NCBI GenBank assembly: GCA_029210175.1
Contig: JARGPL010000001.1
Coordinates: forward strand, 62,001 to 126,000
DNA length: 64,000 bases
From: Minwuia sp.
GTDB lineage: Bacteria > Pseudomonadota > Alphaproteobacteria > Minwuiales > Minwuiaceae
Direction: 5' to 3'
Positions 1-7,574 of the stretch are shown here, one piece after another. The translations under genes and the position numbers were made by a program. Under the pieces are notes generated by a model. That model made no database searches, was not told the DNA's origin, and saw only the letters and a program-made list of their open reading frames with translations. Positions within the stretch are counted from its first letter, which is position 1; every line of letters begins with the position of its first letter.

Positions 1-1
1 T

Positions 2-607
2 TCGGTTGCCCTCAGCCTGCTGCGCCCGGATGCGGTTTCGGCGCTGGGACTGCTGGCCGCCCCCTGGGACTTCCATGCCGATCTCAGCCCGCAGGCGGAA
101 TCCTTCGCGGCGTCCCTGCCCATGTGGCAGCCGGTGCTGGAAGCCTTCGGCGAGATGCCGGTGGATCTTATCCAGGCCTTCTTCGCGGCCCTGGACCCCA
201 ACCTGGCCCAGCGGAAGTTTGCCCGTTTTGCGGCGATGGACCCCGACAGTGACCGTGCCCACCAGTTCGTCGCGCTGGAGGACTGGCTGAATGCTGGTCC
301 GGCCCTGCCCCCCAGGGTGGCGCATGACTGCCTGGTGGGCTGGTACAATGAAAACCGGCCCGGCAAGGGCACCTGGCGGATCGGCAGTACAGCGATACAC
401 CCGGCAGACCTGAAGATCCCGGTATTCGCGGCCATTCCGGCGCAGGACAGGATCGTGCCACCGGCATCCGCTCGCGGTGCCATTCGCGATGTTCCGGGCG
501 CGACGGTCATCGAACCTGCTGCCGGGCACATCGGCATGGTCGTTGGGTCCCGCGCGAGGCGCACGCTCTGGCAGCGGCTGGGCGACTGGCTGCGGACGGT
601 GAGCTGA
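2..607 (+). CDS. PhaC-like (PHA synthase family) alpha/beta hydrolase, C-terminal part
   Basis: The start lies outside the window; 201 residues are visible. The segment reads like the C-terminal half of a polyhydroxyalkanoate synthase-family alpha/beta hydrolase: a 'GLLAAPWDFHA' stretch after the missing nucleophile elbow, an Asp in 'IPAQDRIVPP' and a His in 'AAGHIGMVVG', which fit the Asp and His of the catalytic triad. PHA synthases polymerise 3-hydroxyacyl-CoA on storage granules. Location 196 nt upstream of phaA-phaB supports a PHA role. The nucleophile is not visible, so a PhaC-like depolymerase or uncharacterised homologue cannot be excluded. Confidence 0.75.
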   Translation, partial: SVALSLLRPDAVSALGLLAAPWDFHADLSPQAESFAASLPMWQPVLEAFGEMPVDLIQAFFAALDPNLAQRKFARFAAMDPDSDRAHQFVALEDWLNAGPALPPRVAHDCLVGWYNENRPGKGTWRIGSTAIHPADLKIPVFAAIPAQDRIVPPASARGAIRDVPGATVIEPAAGHIGMVVGSRARRTLWQRLGDWLRTVS

Positions 608-691
608 TGCCGGGACCGGAAACCCTGCTGCGGCGCAGCATCGGAGTGTGTACACTTGTCGCGACATACCGACACATTATGCCGTCGACAA

Positions 692-720
692 TTGCCGGAA
701 CCATGGGAAACCGGCATTCT
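692..720 (+). promoter_or_regulatory. Candidate sigma-70-type promoter of phaAB
   Basis: TTGCCG (692-697), a 17-nt spacer and CATTCT (715-720) make a moderate match to -35/-10 boxes in the gap before phaA. The repeated operator-like motif begins 5 nt downstream, about where transcription would start. This is a prediction from consensus and position only. Confidence 0.4.
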
Positions 721-724
721 TTTC

Positions 725-756
725 GCAATGCAGCAATTAATGTTGCAATGCAGCAA
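725..756 (+). promoter_or_regulatory. Direct repeat operator candidate (GCAATGCAGCAA twice)
   Basis: GCAATGCAGCAA occurs at 725-736 and again at 745-756, exactly 20 bp apart (two helical turns), just downstream of the candidate -10 box of phaA. TGC-rich sites in PHA gene promoters of alphaproteobacteria are known targets of the repressor PhaR, which releases DNA when it binds PHA. A near-identical motif lies in the promoter near 13.2 kb. PhaR binding is an inference; no phaR gene is visible here. Confidence 0.5.
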
Positions 757-803
757 ATCGCGCATGACGCGCTGTGAGAGAAACCATCGAGGAGGGATTC
801 CGA

Positions 804-1979
804 ATGTCCGATATCGTTATTGCATCCGCCGCCCGCACGCCTGTGGGCTCATTCAACGGGGCCTTCGCTTCCGTCCCCGCGCATGATCTCGGCACGGTCG
901 CCATCAAGGGCGCGCTGGAGCGGGCCGGTGTCGATGCAGCGGACGTTTCCGAAGTCATCATGGGCCAGATCCTGACCGCAGGTCAGGGCCAGAACCCGGC
1001 CCGGCAGGCCGCGATCAACGCCGGTGTGCCGCAGGAGAGCCCGGCCTGGGGCGTGAACATGCTCTGCGGCTCCGGTCTGCGCACCGTGGCTCTGGGTTTC
1101 CAGGCCATTCGCAATGGTGACAGCACCATCGTCGTCTCCGGTGGCCAGGAAAGCATGTCCATGGCCCCGCACGCGCAGCACCTGCGCGCCGGTGCCCGGA
1201 TGGGTGACATGTCATTCATCGACACGATGATCCGCGACGGTCTTTGGGATGCCTTCAACGGCTATCACATGGGCAACACCGCAGAAAACGTGGCCCAGCA
1301 GTGGCAGATCACCCGCGAGCAGCAGGACACGTTCGCGCTGGCATCGCAGAACAAGGCAGAGGCCGCGCAGAAGGCTGGCAAGTTCAAGGACGAGATCGTT
1401 CCGGTCACCATCAAGACCCGCAAGGGCGAGACCGTGGTGACGGATGACGAATATATCCGGCACGGCGCGACCATGGACAGCATGACCAAGCTGCGCCCGG
1501 CGTTCTCCAAGGACGGCTCGGTCACGGCTGGCAACGCATCGGGCATCAATGATGGTGCCGGTGCCGTTGTGCTGATGACCGGTGAAGAGGCGCGCAAGCG
1601 GGGCATCACGCCTCTGGGCCGCATCGTTTCCTGGGCCCAGGCTGGTGTCGACCCCGCCATCATGGGTATTGGCCCGGTTCCCGCGTCCCGCAAGGCGCTG
1701 GAGAAGGCTGGCTGGACCGTTGATGACCTCGACCTGATCGAAGCCAACGAGGCGTTTGCCGCACAGGCCTGCGCCGTGGGCAAGGATCTGGGCTTCGACC
1801 CGGAGAAGCTGAACGTCAATGGCGGCGCGATTGCCATCGGCCATCCGATCGGCGCATCCGGCGCGCGCGTCCTGAACACCCTGCTGTTCGAGATGCAGAA
1901 GCGGGACGCCAAGAAGGGTCTCGCGACACTCTGCATCGGTGGCGGCATGGGTATCGCCATGTGCATCGAACGCGACTGA
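804..1979 (+). CDS. phaA: Acetyl-CoA acetyltransferase (beta-ketothiolase)
   Basis: 391-residue cytoplasmic thiolase that condenses two acetyl-CoA into acetoacetyl-CoA, the first step of poly-3-hydroxybutyrate synthesis (reversible in degradation). The acylated Cys is residue 88 in 'NMLCGSGLR'; the C-terminal '[16 protein letters not shown]' His and '[10 protein letters not shown]' Cys complete the active site. Length is normal for biosynthetic thiolases. ATG at 804 is preferred over the in-frame ATG at 774 because GGAGGG lies about 7 nt before it and homologues begin with the '[13 protein letters not shown]' pattern. phaB follows 109 nt downstream, probably in the same transcript. Confidence 0.95.
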   Translation: MSDIVIASAARTPVGSFNGAFASVPAHDLGTVAIKGALERAGVDAADVSEVIMGQILTAGQGQNPARQAAINAGVPQESPAWGVNMLCGSGLRTVALGFQAIRNGDSTIVVSGGQESMSMAPHAQHLRAGARMGDMSFIDTMIRDGLWDAFNGYHMGNTAENVAQQWQITREQQDTFALASQNKAEAAQKAGKFKDEIVPVTIKTRKGETVVTDDEYIRHGATMDSMTKLRPAFSKDGSVTAGNASGINDGAGAVVLMTGEEARKRGITPLGRIVSWAQAGVDPAIMGIGPVPASRKALEKAGWTVDDLDLIEANEAFAAQACAVGKDLGFDPEKLNVNGGAIAIGHPIGASGARVLNTLLFEMQKRDAKKGLATLCIGGGMGIAMCIERD

Positions 1980-2088
1980 TCAACGGTTGCAGGCCGCGCC
2001 TCCGACCCGGACAGCAAAAGGACGGGCGGGGGCGCGGTCAGACTGACACTCTCCCCCCAACAAAAAAGAAACACAGGAGCCCAATCAC

Positions 2089-2811
2089 ATGGCACGAGTT
2101 GCACTCGTCACTGGTGGCACGCGCGGTATCGGCGCGGCCATTTCCACCACCCTGCGCGACGCAGGCATCAAGGTCGCCGCAAACTATGCAGGCAATGACA
2201 AGGCCGCCGAGGCCTTCACGGCGGAGACCGGTATTCCCGCGTTCAAGTTCGACGTTTCCGACTTCGATGCCGTGCATGCCGCCGCCGCGAAGATCACTGA
2301 AGAAGTCGGCCCGATCGATATTGTGGTCAACAATGCCGGCATCACCCGTGACGGCACCCTGGCGCGCATGTCGAAGGAAGACTGGCAGGCCGTTGTCGAC
2401 ACCAACCTGGGGGGGTGCTTCAACCTGGCGAAAGCGACATTCAACGGCATGAAGGAGCGTAACTTCGGCCGGATCGTCAACATCGGTTCCATCAACGGCC
2501 AGGCTGGTCAGTATGGCCAGGTCAACTATGCGGCTGCCAAGTCGGGCATCCACGGCTTCACCAAGGCCCTGGCGCAGGAAGGCGCGCGCTTCAACATCAC
2601 CGTGAACGCCATCGCGCCGGGCTATATCGACACCGACATGGTCGCTGCCGTTCCTGCGAACGTGCTGGAGAAGATCGTGGCGAAGATCCCCATTGGCCGT
2701 CTCGGCCATGCCGACGAGATCGCGCGCGGCGTGCTGTTCCTGGTGTCTGATGACGCCACGTTCGTGACCGGTTCCACCATGTCGATCAATGGTGGCCAGC
2801 ACATGTACTGA
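2089..2811 (+). CDS. phaB: Acetoacetyl-CoA reductase
   Basis: 240-residue short-chain dehydrogenase that reduces acetoacetyl-CoA to (R)-3-hydroxybutyryl-CoA with NADPH, the second step of PHB synthesis. The cofactor motif TGGTRGIG is at residues 8-15, 'NNAGITRD' at 81-88, and the catalytic residues Asn106, Ser134, Tyr147 and Lys151 are in the usual positions. AGGAG lies about 10 nt before the ATG. It is followed by a strong terminator, so phaA-phaB form a compact unit. FabG paralogues look similar; the thiolase neighbour makes PhaB the better call. Confidence 0.95.
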   Translation: MARVALVTGGTRGIGAAISTTLRDAGIKVAANYAGNDKAAEAFTAETGIPAFKFDVSDFDAVHAAAAKITEEVGPIDIVVNNAGITRDGTLARMSKEDWQAVVDTNLGGCFNLAKATFNGMKERNFGRIVNIGSINGQAGQYGQVNYAAAKSGIHGFTKALAQEGARFNITVNAIAPGYIDTDMVAAVPANVLEKIVAKIPIGRLGHADEIARGVLFLVSDDATFVTGSTMSINGGQHMY

Positions 2812-2844
2812 CCATCACCCGACGGTCAGTATCCGACAGATCAG

Positions 2845-2878
2845 CGGGGCGGTGCCAGATCAGGCATCGCCCCGTTTT
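2845..2878 (+). terminator. Rho-independent terminator after phaB
   Basis: A 12-bp stem (2845-2856 pairing with 2863-2874, one G-U pair) with a 6-nt loop is followed by TTTT at 2875-2878, 34 nt after the phaB stop codon. Confidence 0.85.
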
Positions 2879-2921
2879 CGTTCGGGACCGGTCAGGCGAT
2901 GGGGTCAAGCCGTGGATTGGT

Positions 2922-5000
2922 CTAGGGGCCGCTGTGCGTCGCCGTGATCCCCAGAAGATCAATGATCTGCGCTGGCGGCTGGCGCTGCAGTCCCATCAAT
3001 TCGAACACCGGCAGGGGCTTTACCAGGCCGGTCTGGATCAGCAGGCTTCCGCCATGCGTGATGAACGCCGCAAGCTGCTGGCCAATGGCGCGGGCGGCAT
3101 CGGTGCCCATGCTGGCGCCGGTCTGTTCCGCCATGGCGCCGAACTGTGCGCCAACAGTGTCGGCTGTCGCACCTGGACGCTGTGCCGCCTGGCCTTGCAG
3201 GAAGAGCCTGCGCAGGCCGAGGTCGCCAACCACCAGCTCCGCCCTGACAAGTTGCGACGTCAGCAGAACGGTGCGGAGCTGTTCCGGGGACTTCTGTCGG
3301 ACTTGCTCGTAGTCGATTTCCGCGAGATTGACCGTTGCGTTCACATCGGCCAGGTCCTCGCCCGCCAGCCGAACCGTGGCGCGGCCGGTACTGTCGGTCA
3401 GGGACGCCTGGATCGACAGGCCCATGTCGATGCTGAGGTCCTCAATGCCGTTTGCCTTCAACATCTGCAGGATTGTCGCGGCATCCGGGACCGCCTCCAG
3501 TGATCCCCTGACAGGTGCCCTGATGCCTTCCATCCGCACCGCAACATCCACGGTACCGGCGCGCGTGGTTGTCATCCGGTCAATGGCGAAAAGGCCGATA
3601 TCCAACGGCGGCTCGTCGACTGCCGTGACCCGCATTCCCTTCATGATGAAGGTGCCCAGATCCACATCCGGCAGCAATTCACCGATGGGTCGGGCCTCCG
3701 CCCAGGCAGCGGCTGTTGCCAGGCTGTCGGCAGTGATGGGGCGACCGAAGACCATCCGTGCCCAGTCCGGCAGATCTGCAAAATCACCGATTGTGCCACT
3801 GTATTCAGCGATCGTGACGTCCGGGCCGCTCGCATCCGTGACGTGATACCCCAGGATCTCGAAGCGCCCACCCCGCAAGCCCCGGGCGTCATGTATGTCG
3901 AGCTGGTCCATCACGAATGCCGAAATTCCACCGACCTTCGTTTCCATCGTGCGGATCGACGCCCGTTCGAAACCCGTGTCCAGGGTCCTTGCACGCTCAA
4001 GGGCCGTCAACATGGTCTCGGCGGCGCTGGCCATCTGCACTGGCTCGACATCGTCGTCGGCCAGCACGTCGGAAAGGGACGCCCAGGCGTCAAGAGTGAA
4101 AGGGTCATAGCGCATGTTGACCAGTTCGTAGCTTTTCAGCGCGACGGTTATCGGGCCGGAAATCTGGCCAGTCGGTTCCGCCTCCAGGGTCAGGTCAAGC
4201 GCCAGGCGGATGTCGCGTACCTGCAGGTTCGCAATCGTGCCCGCAGCATTGCCCTTGCCGCGTTTCCAGCCCGCAAGCCCGATGTGTTCGGTGCGGACCT
4301 GTGCCGTGCGCGACCCTTCCGTGCCGGATATCATCTCGGTACCTGTCAGGGCCACGCCGTCGATGCCGACGGCCGCCATGCCATCCGGCCCTGCACCGGA
4401 AAGCGAAACCGCAGCAATGGTGCCGGTCACCGTGACGCCGCCTGCCATGTCCGGTGGAATGCGCGCGCTCAGGTCTTCCTGGCGCATTTCGTCGAACGCC
4501 AGGGCGATGACACCGCCTGTCAGCAGGTCCATTGTCAGGTCGCGGATGCCGTCGATGCGGCCAGCAGCACCATTGCCGGCCGGTCCGCTGCCGGTCGACC
4601 CGCTACCGCTCTGGCCCCGGACGGTGAAGCTGTCCCAGGCAACCTGCCGGATCAGTGGTGCCGCCGAGGCAGTGCCGGTCTCGCGGGCGGCGTCCAGTGC
4701 GTCAAGGTCATAGCCGTCTATGACGATGCCTTCGACATTGATGATCGCTGGCAGTGGCTGGCCCATCGGATTGGGCAGGTAGATCGGCAGTTGCAACTGC
4801 GACAGCTCCAGCCGGTCATTCCAGTAATCCAGTGACAGCCCCGCATACATGCCCTGCGACGGCTCGGGCAGCTTGGCGATATGCGCATCAAGCACTTGCC
4901 CGACCTTGTATTCGGCGTAGGCCGGCAGACCGAACCGCAGGCCAAGCGCCCCGGCAGCAGCAACGACGAAGGCACTCGCGATGATGACATTGCGGTTCAT
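2922..5000 (-). CDS. Uncharacterised exported or membrane-anchored 692-residue protein
   Basis: Not recognised. The N-terminus has a positive residue followed by a hydrophobic stretch (about residues 5-28), so it is probably a signal peptide or membrane anchor with the rest in the periplasm. The body is Asp/Thr/Ala/Gly-rich with alternating hydrophobic residues, suggesting mostly beta structure, and contains a low-complexity Gly/Ser patch near residues 130-147. No catalytic motif or zinc/heme site is evident. It is transcribed alone, towards phaB, and upstream of it on the same strand are two OmpA-family genes. A surface or AsmA/DUF945-like periplasmic protein is a guess only. Confidence 0.75.
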   Translation of the reverse strand: MNRNVIIASAFVVAAAGALGLRFGLPAYAEYKVGQVLDAHIAKLPEPSQGMYAGLSLDYWNDRLELSQLQLPIYLPNPMGQPLPAIINVEGIVIDGYDLDALDAARETGTASAAPLIRQVAWDSFTVRGQSGSGSTGSGPAGNGAAGRIDGIRDLTMDLLTGGVIALAFDEMRQEDLSARIPPDMAGGVTVTGTIAAVSLSGAGPDGMAAVGIDGVALTGTEMISGTEGSRTAQVRTEHIGLAGWKRGKGNAAGTIANLQVRDIRLALDLTLEAEPTGQISGPITVALKSYELVNMRYDPFTLDAWASLSDVLADDDVEPVQMASAAETMLTALERARTLDTGFERASIRTMETKVGGISAFVMDQLDIHDARGLRGGRFEILGYHVTDASGPDVTIAEYSGTIGDFADLPDWARMVFGRPITADSLATAAAWAEARPIGELLPDVDLGTFIMKGMRVTAVDEPPLDIGLFAIDRMTTTRAGTVDVAVRMEGIRAPVRGSLEAVPDAATILQMLKANGIEDLSIDMGLSIQASLTDSTGRATVRLAGEDLADVNATVNLAEIDYEQVRQKSPEQLRTVLLTSQLVRAELVVGDLGLRRLFLQGQAAQRPGATADTVGAQFGAMAEQTGASMGTDAARAIGQQLAAFITHGGSLLIQTGLVKPLPVFELMGLQRQPPAQIIDLLGITATHSGP

Positions 5001-5113
5001 GTGATCCGGCTCCTGGCGGGAATGGGTGACAGGTCATGCGATCATGCCGTGCAGCGCCTTCCTCACCGGGTTCTATAGTGCATTCCCCTGCCACGGGGAA
5101 CCAGCGGTCCATG

Positions 5114-5148
5114 AAAAAGGGGCGCCCACCGTTTCCGGTGAGCGCCCC
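5114..5148 (-). terminator. Rho-independent terminator of the first OmpA-family gene
   Basis: On the minus strand a 12-bp stem (5137-5148 with 5119-5130) encloses a 6-nt loop and is followed by five T residues (A at 5114-5118 on the plus strand). It lies about 85 nt past the stop codon of the lipoprotein gene. Confidence 0.85.
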
Positions 5149-5171
5149 GATTTTCGTACCGTCCGGCCTGA

Positions 5172-5216
5172 CCTGCAGGAACCTGAGTCCCTGCAGGAAC
5201 CTGAGTCCCTGCAGGA
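5172..5216. repeat. 18-bp tandem repeat, about 2.5 copies
   Basis: CCTGCAGGAACCTGAGTC is repeated exactly at 5172-5189 and 5190-5207, followed by a half copy at 5208-5216. It sits in the 3' untranslated segment between the lipoprotein stop codon and its terminator. Each unit contains the palindrome CCTGCAGG. Confidence 0.8.
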
Positions 5217-5232
5217 TCAGGCTGTCATGGGC

Positions 5233-6093
5233 TTACTGCCCGCTGACGACCAGTTCGGCACGGCGGTTCTTGGCATTCTTGACGCCATCGCCGGTCTTCA
5301 CGGCCGGCTGGCTTTCGCCCACACCACGTGCGGTGATCGCGGATGCCGCAACACCGTTGGAGACCAGGAACTCAACCACCTGACGGGCACGCTTGTTGGA
5401 CAGGGCCAGATTGTACTGGTCCGAACCCTTCGTATCCGTGTGCGCGGTGACGGAGATCTTGCCAGCCTTGCGTTTGCCCAGCAGACCGATGACGCTCTGC
5501 AGACGACCCTTGGACAGGTTCGTCAGATTGGCCTGGTCGAAGCGGAAGTAGATCGTCTGACTCACATCAGCCATCTTCGGCGCGGCCTTCGGTGCGGGCG
5601 TCGGTGCCGGAGCGGGCTTCATCTTCGCCATGGCGACTTCGAAGCCGTCGCGGCAACGGAAGATGTGCAGCAGCTGCCAGCCTTCTTCCTGCTCCTGAAT
5701 CCAGCAATCCCACTGCGTCTGGGCCTGAGCCAGGTCGGCAGGCTGGGAATCGGCATAGCCTTCAGCATACTTCTGCATCAGGCGGACACGTGCCTCGCTC
5801 AGCTCCGAGACCTTGCCGGCGTCGAGGTCGCGAGAGGCGACCGTGTCCGGCAGGACCTGGAAACCAGCTGCGGCGTCGGCAGACTTGGCGCGGTAATGCG
5901 CGGCGTCTGCAGTGTCACCGTCTTCAGCTTCGTCGGCTGCAAGCGCCGCATAGCGCGGTGCCAGCTGTGCATTCAATGCCGGGTAATTGGTCGCAACCTT
6001 GCCGGCGTTCGGATCTGACGGTGCATCAGACGCGCACGCGGCCAGGATCAGGGCAGCCAGACCGACTCCCCCCAGTTTCAGCAATGCATTCAT
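5233..6093 (-). CDS. OmpA-family outer-membrane lipoprotein
   Basis: 286 residues. A lipobox 'LAAC' with Cys near residue 20 predicts lipid attachment. The C-terminal ~110 residues are an OmpA/MotB peptidoglycan-binding domain ('YFRFDQANLT', 'VTAHTDTKGSDQYNLALSNKRA', 'NRRAELVV'), including the Asp and Arg that bind diaminopimelate. The middle part (about 35-165) is a helical domain with a conserved 'DCWIQEQEEGWQLLH...CR' patch also found in the neighbouring OmpA protein, followed by a Pro/Ala-rich linker. It probably tethers the outer membrane to peptidoglycan. Has its own terminator. Confidence 0.9.
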   Translation of the reverse strand: MNALLKLGGVGLAALILAACASDAPSDPNAGKVATNYPALNAQLAPRYAALAADEAEDGDTADAAHYRAKSADAAAGFQVLPDTVASRDLDAGKVSELSEARVRLMQKYAEGYADSQPADLAQAQTQWDCWIQEQEEGWQLLHIFRCRDGFEVAMAKMKPAPAPTPAPKAAPKMADVSQTIYFRFDQANLTNLSKGRLQSVIGLLGKRKAGKISVTAHTDTKGSDQYNLALSNKRARQVVEFLVSNGVAASAITARGVGESQPAVKTGDGVKNAKNRRAELVVSGQ

Positions 6094-6296
6094 GCGTTGC
6101 CCCCTTTCCGTTTTTATCCCTCAAGCGATCGCGGTGCTGCACATCGCAGCAACCGGAGACCGCATTCGTCAGACAGACCTGCGACAGGCGCGGGTTCAGC
6201 TCTGATGAATTGATAATAGCACATTACATACCAGCCGAAGGTCCGGTTACAACAGGCTTTCGTCGGGTTCTATTGCCGCAAAGGCGACAAAAATGG

Positions 6297-6328
6297 AAAA
6301 AGGGCACCCGGATTTCTCCGGATGCCCC
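6297..6328 (-). terminator. Rho-independent terminator of the second OmpA-family gene
   Basis: On the minus strand a 10-bp stem (6318-6327 with 6302-6311, one G-U pair) and 6-nt loop are followed by five T residues (6297-6301). It is 33 nt downstream of the stop codon. Confidence 0.85.
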
Positions 6329-6360
6329 ATTCCAGTCACAAATTGTGACGGATCAGATTG

Positions 6361-7245
6361 TTACTGACTGGACACGACGATCACGACGCGACGGTTCAGC
6401 GGCTCGCGCACGCCATCCTGCGTCGGGACTTCGGGTGCCAGTTCACCCAGGGCGGCATCGTCGATCCGGCCACTGGTCACGCCACGCGTGGACAGTGCAT
6501 TCGCAACAGCGTCCGCACGACGCTTGGACAGGGCGCGGTTGTATTCAGTGGAACCGGCACGATCCGTATGTCCAGCGAGATCCACACGGGCGTTGTTCCG
6601 GCGCTTGAACTCGGCAATGGCCTGCTGCAGCGTCGGCTGTGCTTCCTGCTTCAGCGCGGCACTGTCAAAATCGAAATAGACGGTGAAGGTGATGTTCTGG
6701 ATCGGCTTGGCGGCGGCTTTCACGACAGGCTTCGCGGCCACGACCTGTGTCGGCTTGTTGATCGTCGCCAGCGCGGTTTCCAGCTGCGTGCGGCAGTTCT
6801 GCACGTGCAGCAACTGGTAGCCTTCTTCGGCTTCCTGCAGGTAGCAGTCATAGGCTGCCTGGGCATCGGCCATCACGAGAGGATGCTTTGACGGCGCATC
6901 GCTGCCGAGGGCCTTCATCAGCCGCTGATGGGCGGACGCCGCATATGCGCGGTGGGAAGCGTCCTCGATGACCCTGCTGTTCGGCAGGTCGGGCATGACG
7001 ATGAAACCCTTGTTCGCCATTGCCGCCTTGGCCGAGAAATGCGCGTCGTCGGCGGCATCAAGTTCCAGGCGCTCTTCCGTCGCCATGGCCTCATAGTGCG
7101 TGCCAAGGGAGTTCGAGAAATCCTTGTGGACGGACATGGCGGGCTTCGCGGCATGTGCTGCTGCAAGCGCTCCCGACATCCCGAGTCCGATGGTGAAGGC
7201 AGCAGCGACGGCGCCGCCCGCAAGTTTGAGGGTCATGCTTGTCAT
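6361..7245 (-). CDS. OmpA-family protein with Sec signal peptide
   Basis: 294 residues from the ATG at 7245, chosen because AAGGA lies about 9 nt upstream and a signal peptide ('GGAVAAAFTIGLGMSGALAAA') then starts at once; the in-frame start at 7293 lacks this. There is no lipobox, unlike the downstream paralogue. The C-terminal OmpA domain ('FDFDSAALKQEA', 'GHTDRAGSTEYNRALSKRRA') should bind peptidoglycan. The middle domain carries 'YDCYLQEAEEGYQLLHVQNCR', matching the paralogue, so the pair arose by duplication. The gene has its own terminator. Confidence 0.9.
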   Translation of the reverse strand: MTSMTLKLAGGAVAAAFTIGLGMSGALAAAHAAKPAMSVHKDFSNSLGTHYEAMATEERLELDAADDAHFSAKAAMANKGFIVMPDLPNSRVIEDASHRAYAASAHQRLMKALGSDAPSKHPLVMADAQAAYDCYLQEAEEGYQLLHVQNCRTQLETALATINKPTQVVAAKPVVKAAAKPIQNITFTVYFDFDSAALKQEAQPTLQQAIAEFKRRNNARVDLAGHTDRAGSTEYNRALSKRRADAVANALSTRGVTSGRIDDAALGELAPEVPTQDGVREPLNRRVVIVVSSQ

Positions 7246-7574
7246 GATCGATTCCTTTTCTTTGAAAGGTGTGGTCCCATTCGAACGCGCCATGTCGGGA
7301 ATCGTTCCCGTGCGCGCTGACGGACTGTCGTGTCCGGCATGATTGCCATATCGATCCGTGAGGGTGTCACGTCAGTGGCCGGGATGTGGCCAATGTGTGT
7401 CACGCGTTGCTGCGGCGCCACAAACGTTGCGGATCTCTCGCAACGACAGAAGACACACTGTCCCCGGCGCATTCGCTGTCATTCAGGTGGCCATGTTCCC
7501 GGTGGATTACATCCCGGGTGTGTCAGTTTGGCCTGATTGGCGTCTGATGCCGGAGCGGCGCTCAGGCGCGGAAA
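7246..7574. other. Intergenic region with two short inverted repeats
   Basis: This 329-nt gap lies upstream of the OmpA-family gene (minus strand) and after the end of the demethylation operon. CGGGAA/TTCCCG (7296-7301/7305-7310, 3-nt spacer) and CGTTGCG/CGCAACG (7425-7431/7439-7445, 7-nt spacer) are perfect inverted repeats that could be regulator sites for the OmpA gene. I see no gene in it and no clear terminator for the operon ending at 7575. Confidence 0.4.

Noticed and set aside
5172-5216. CRISPR array
   Set aside because: Repeats are directly adjacent with no spacers, and no cas genes are present.
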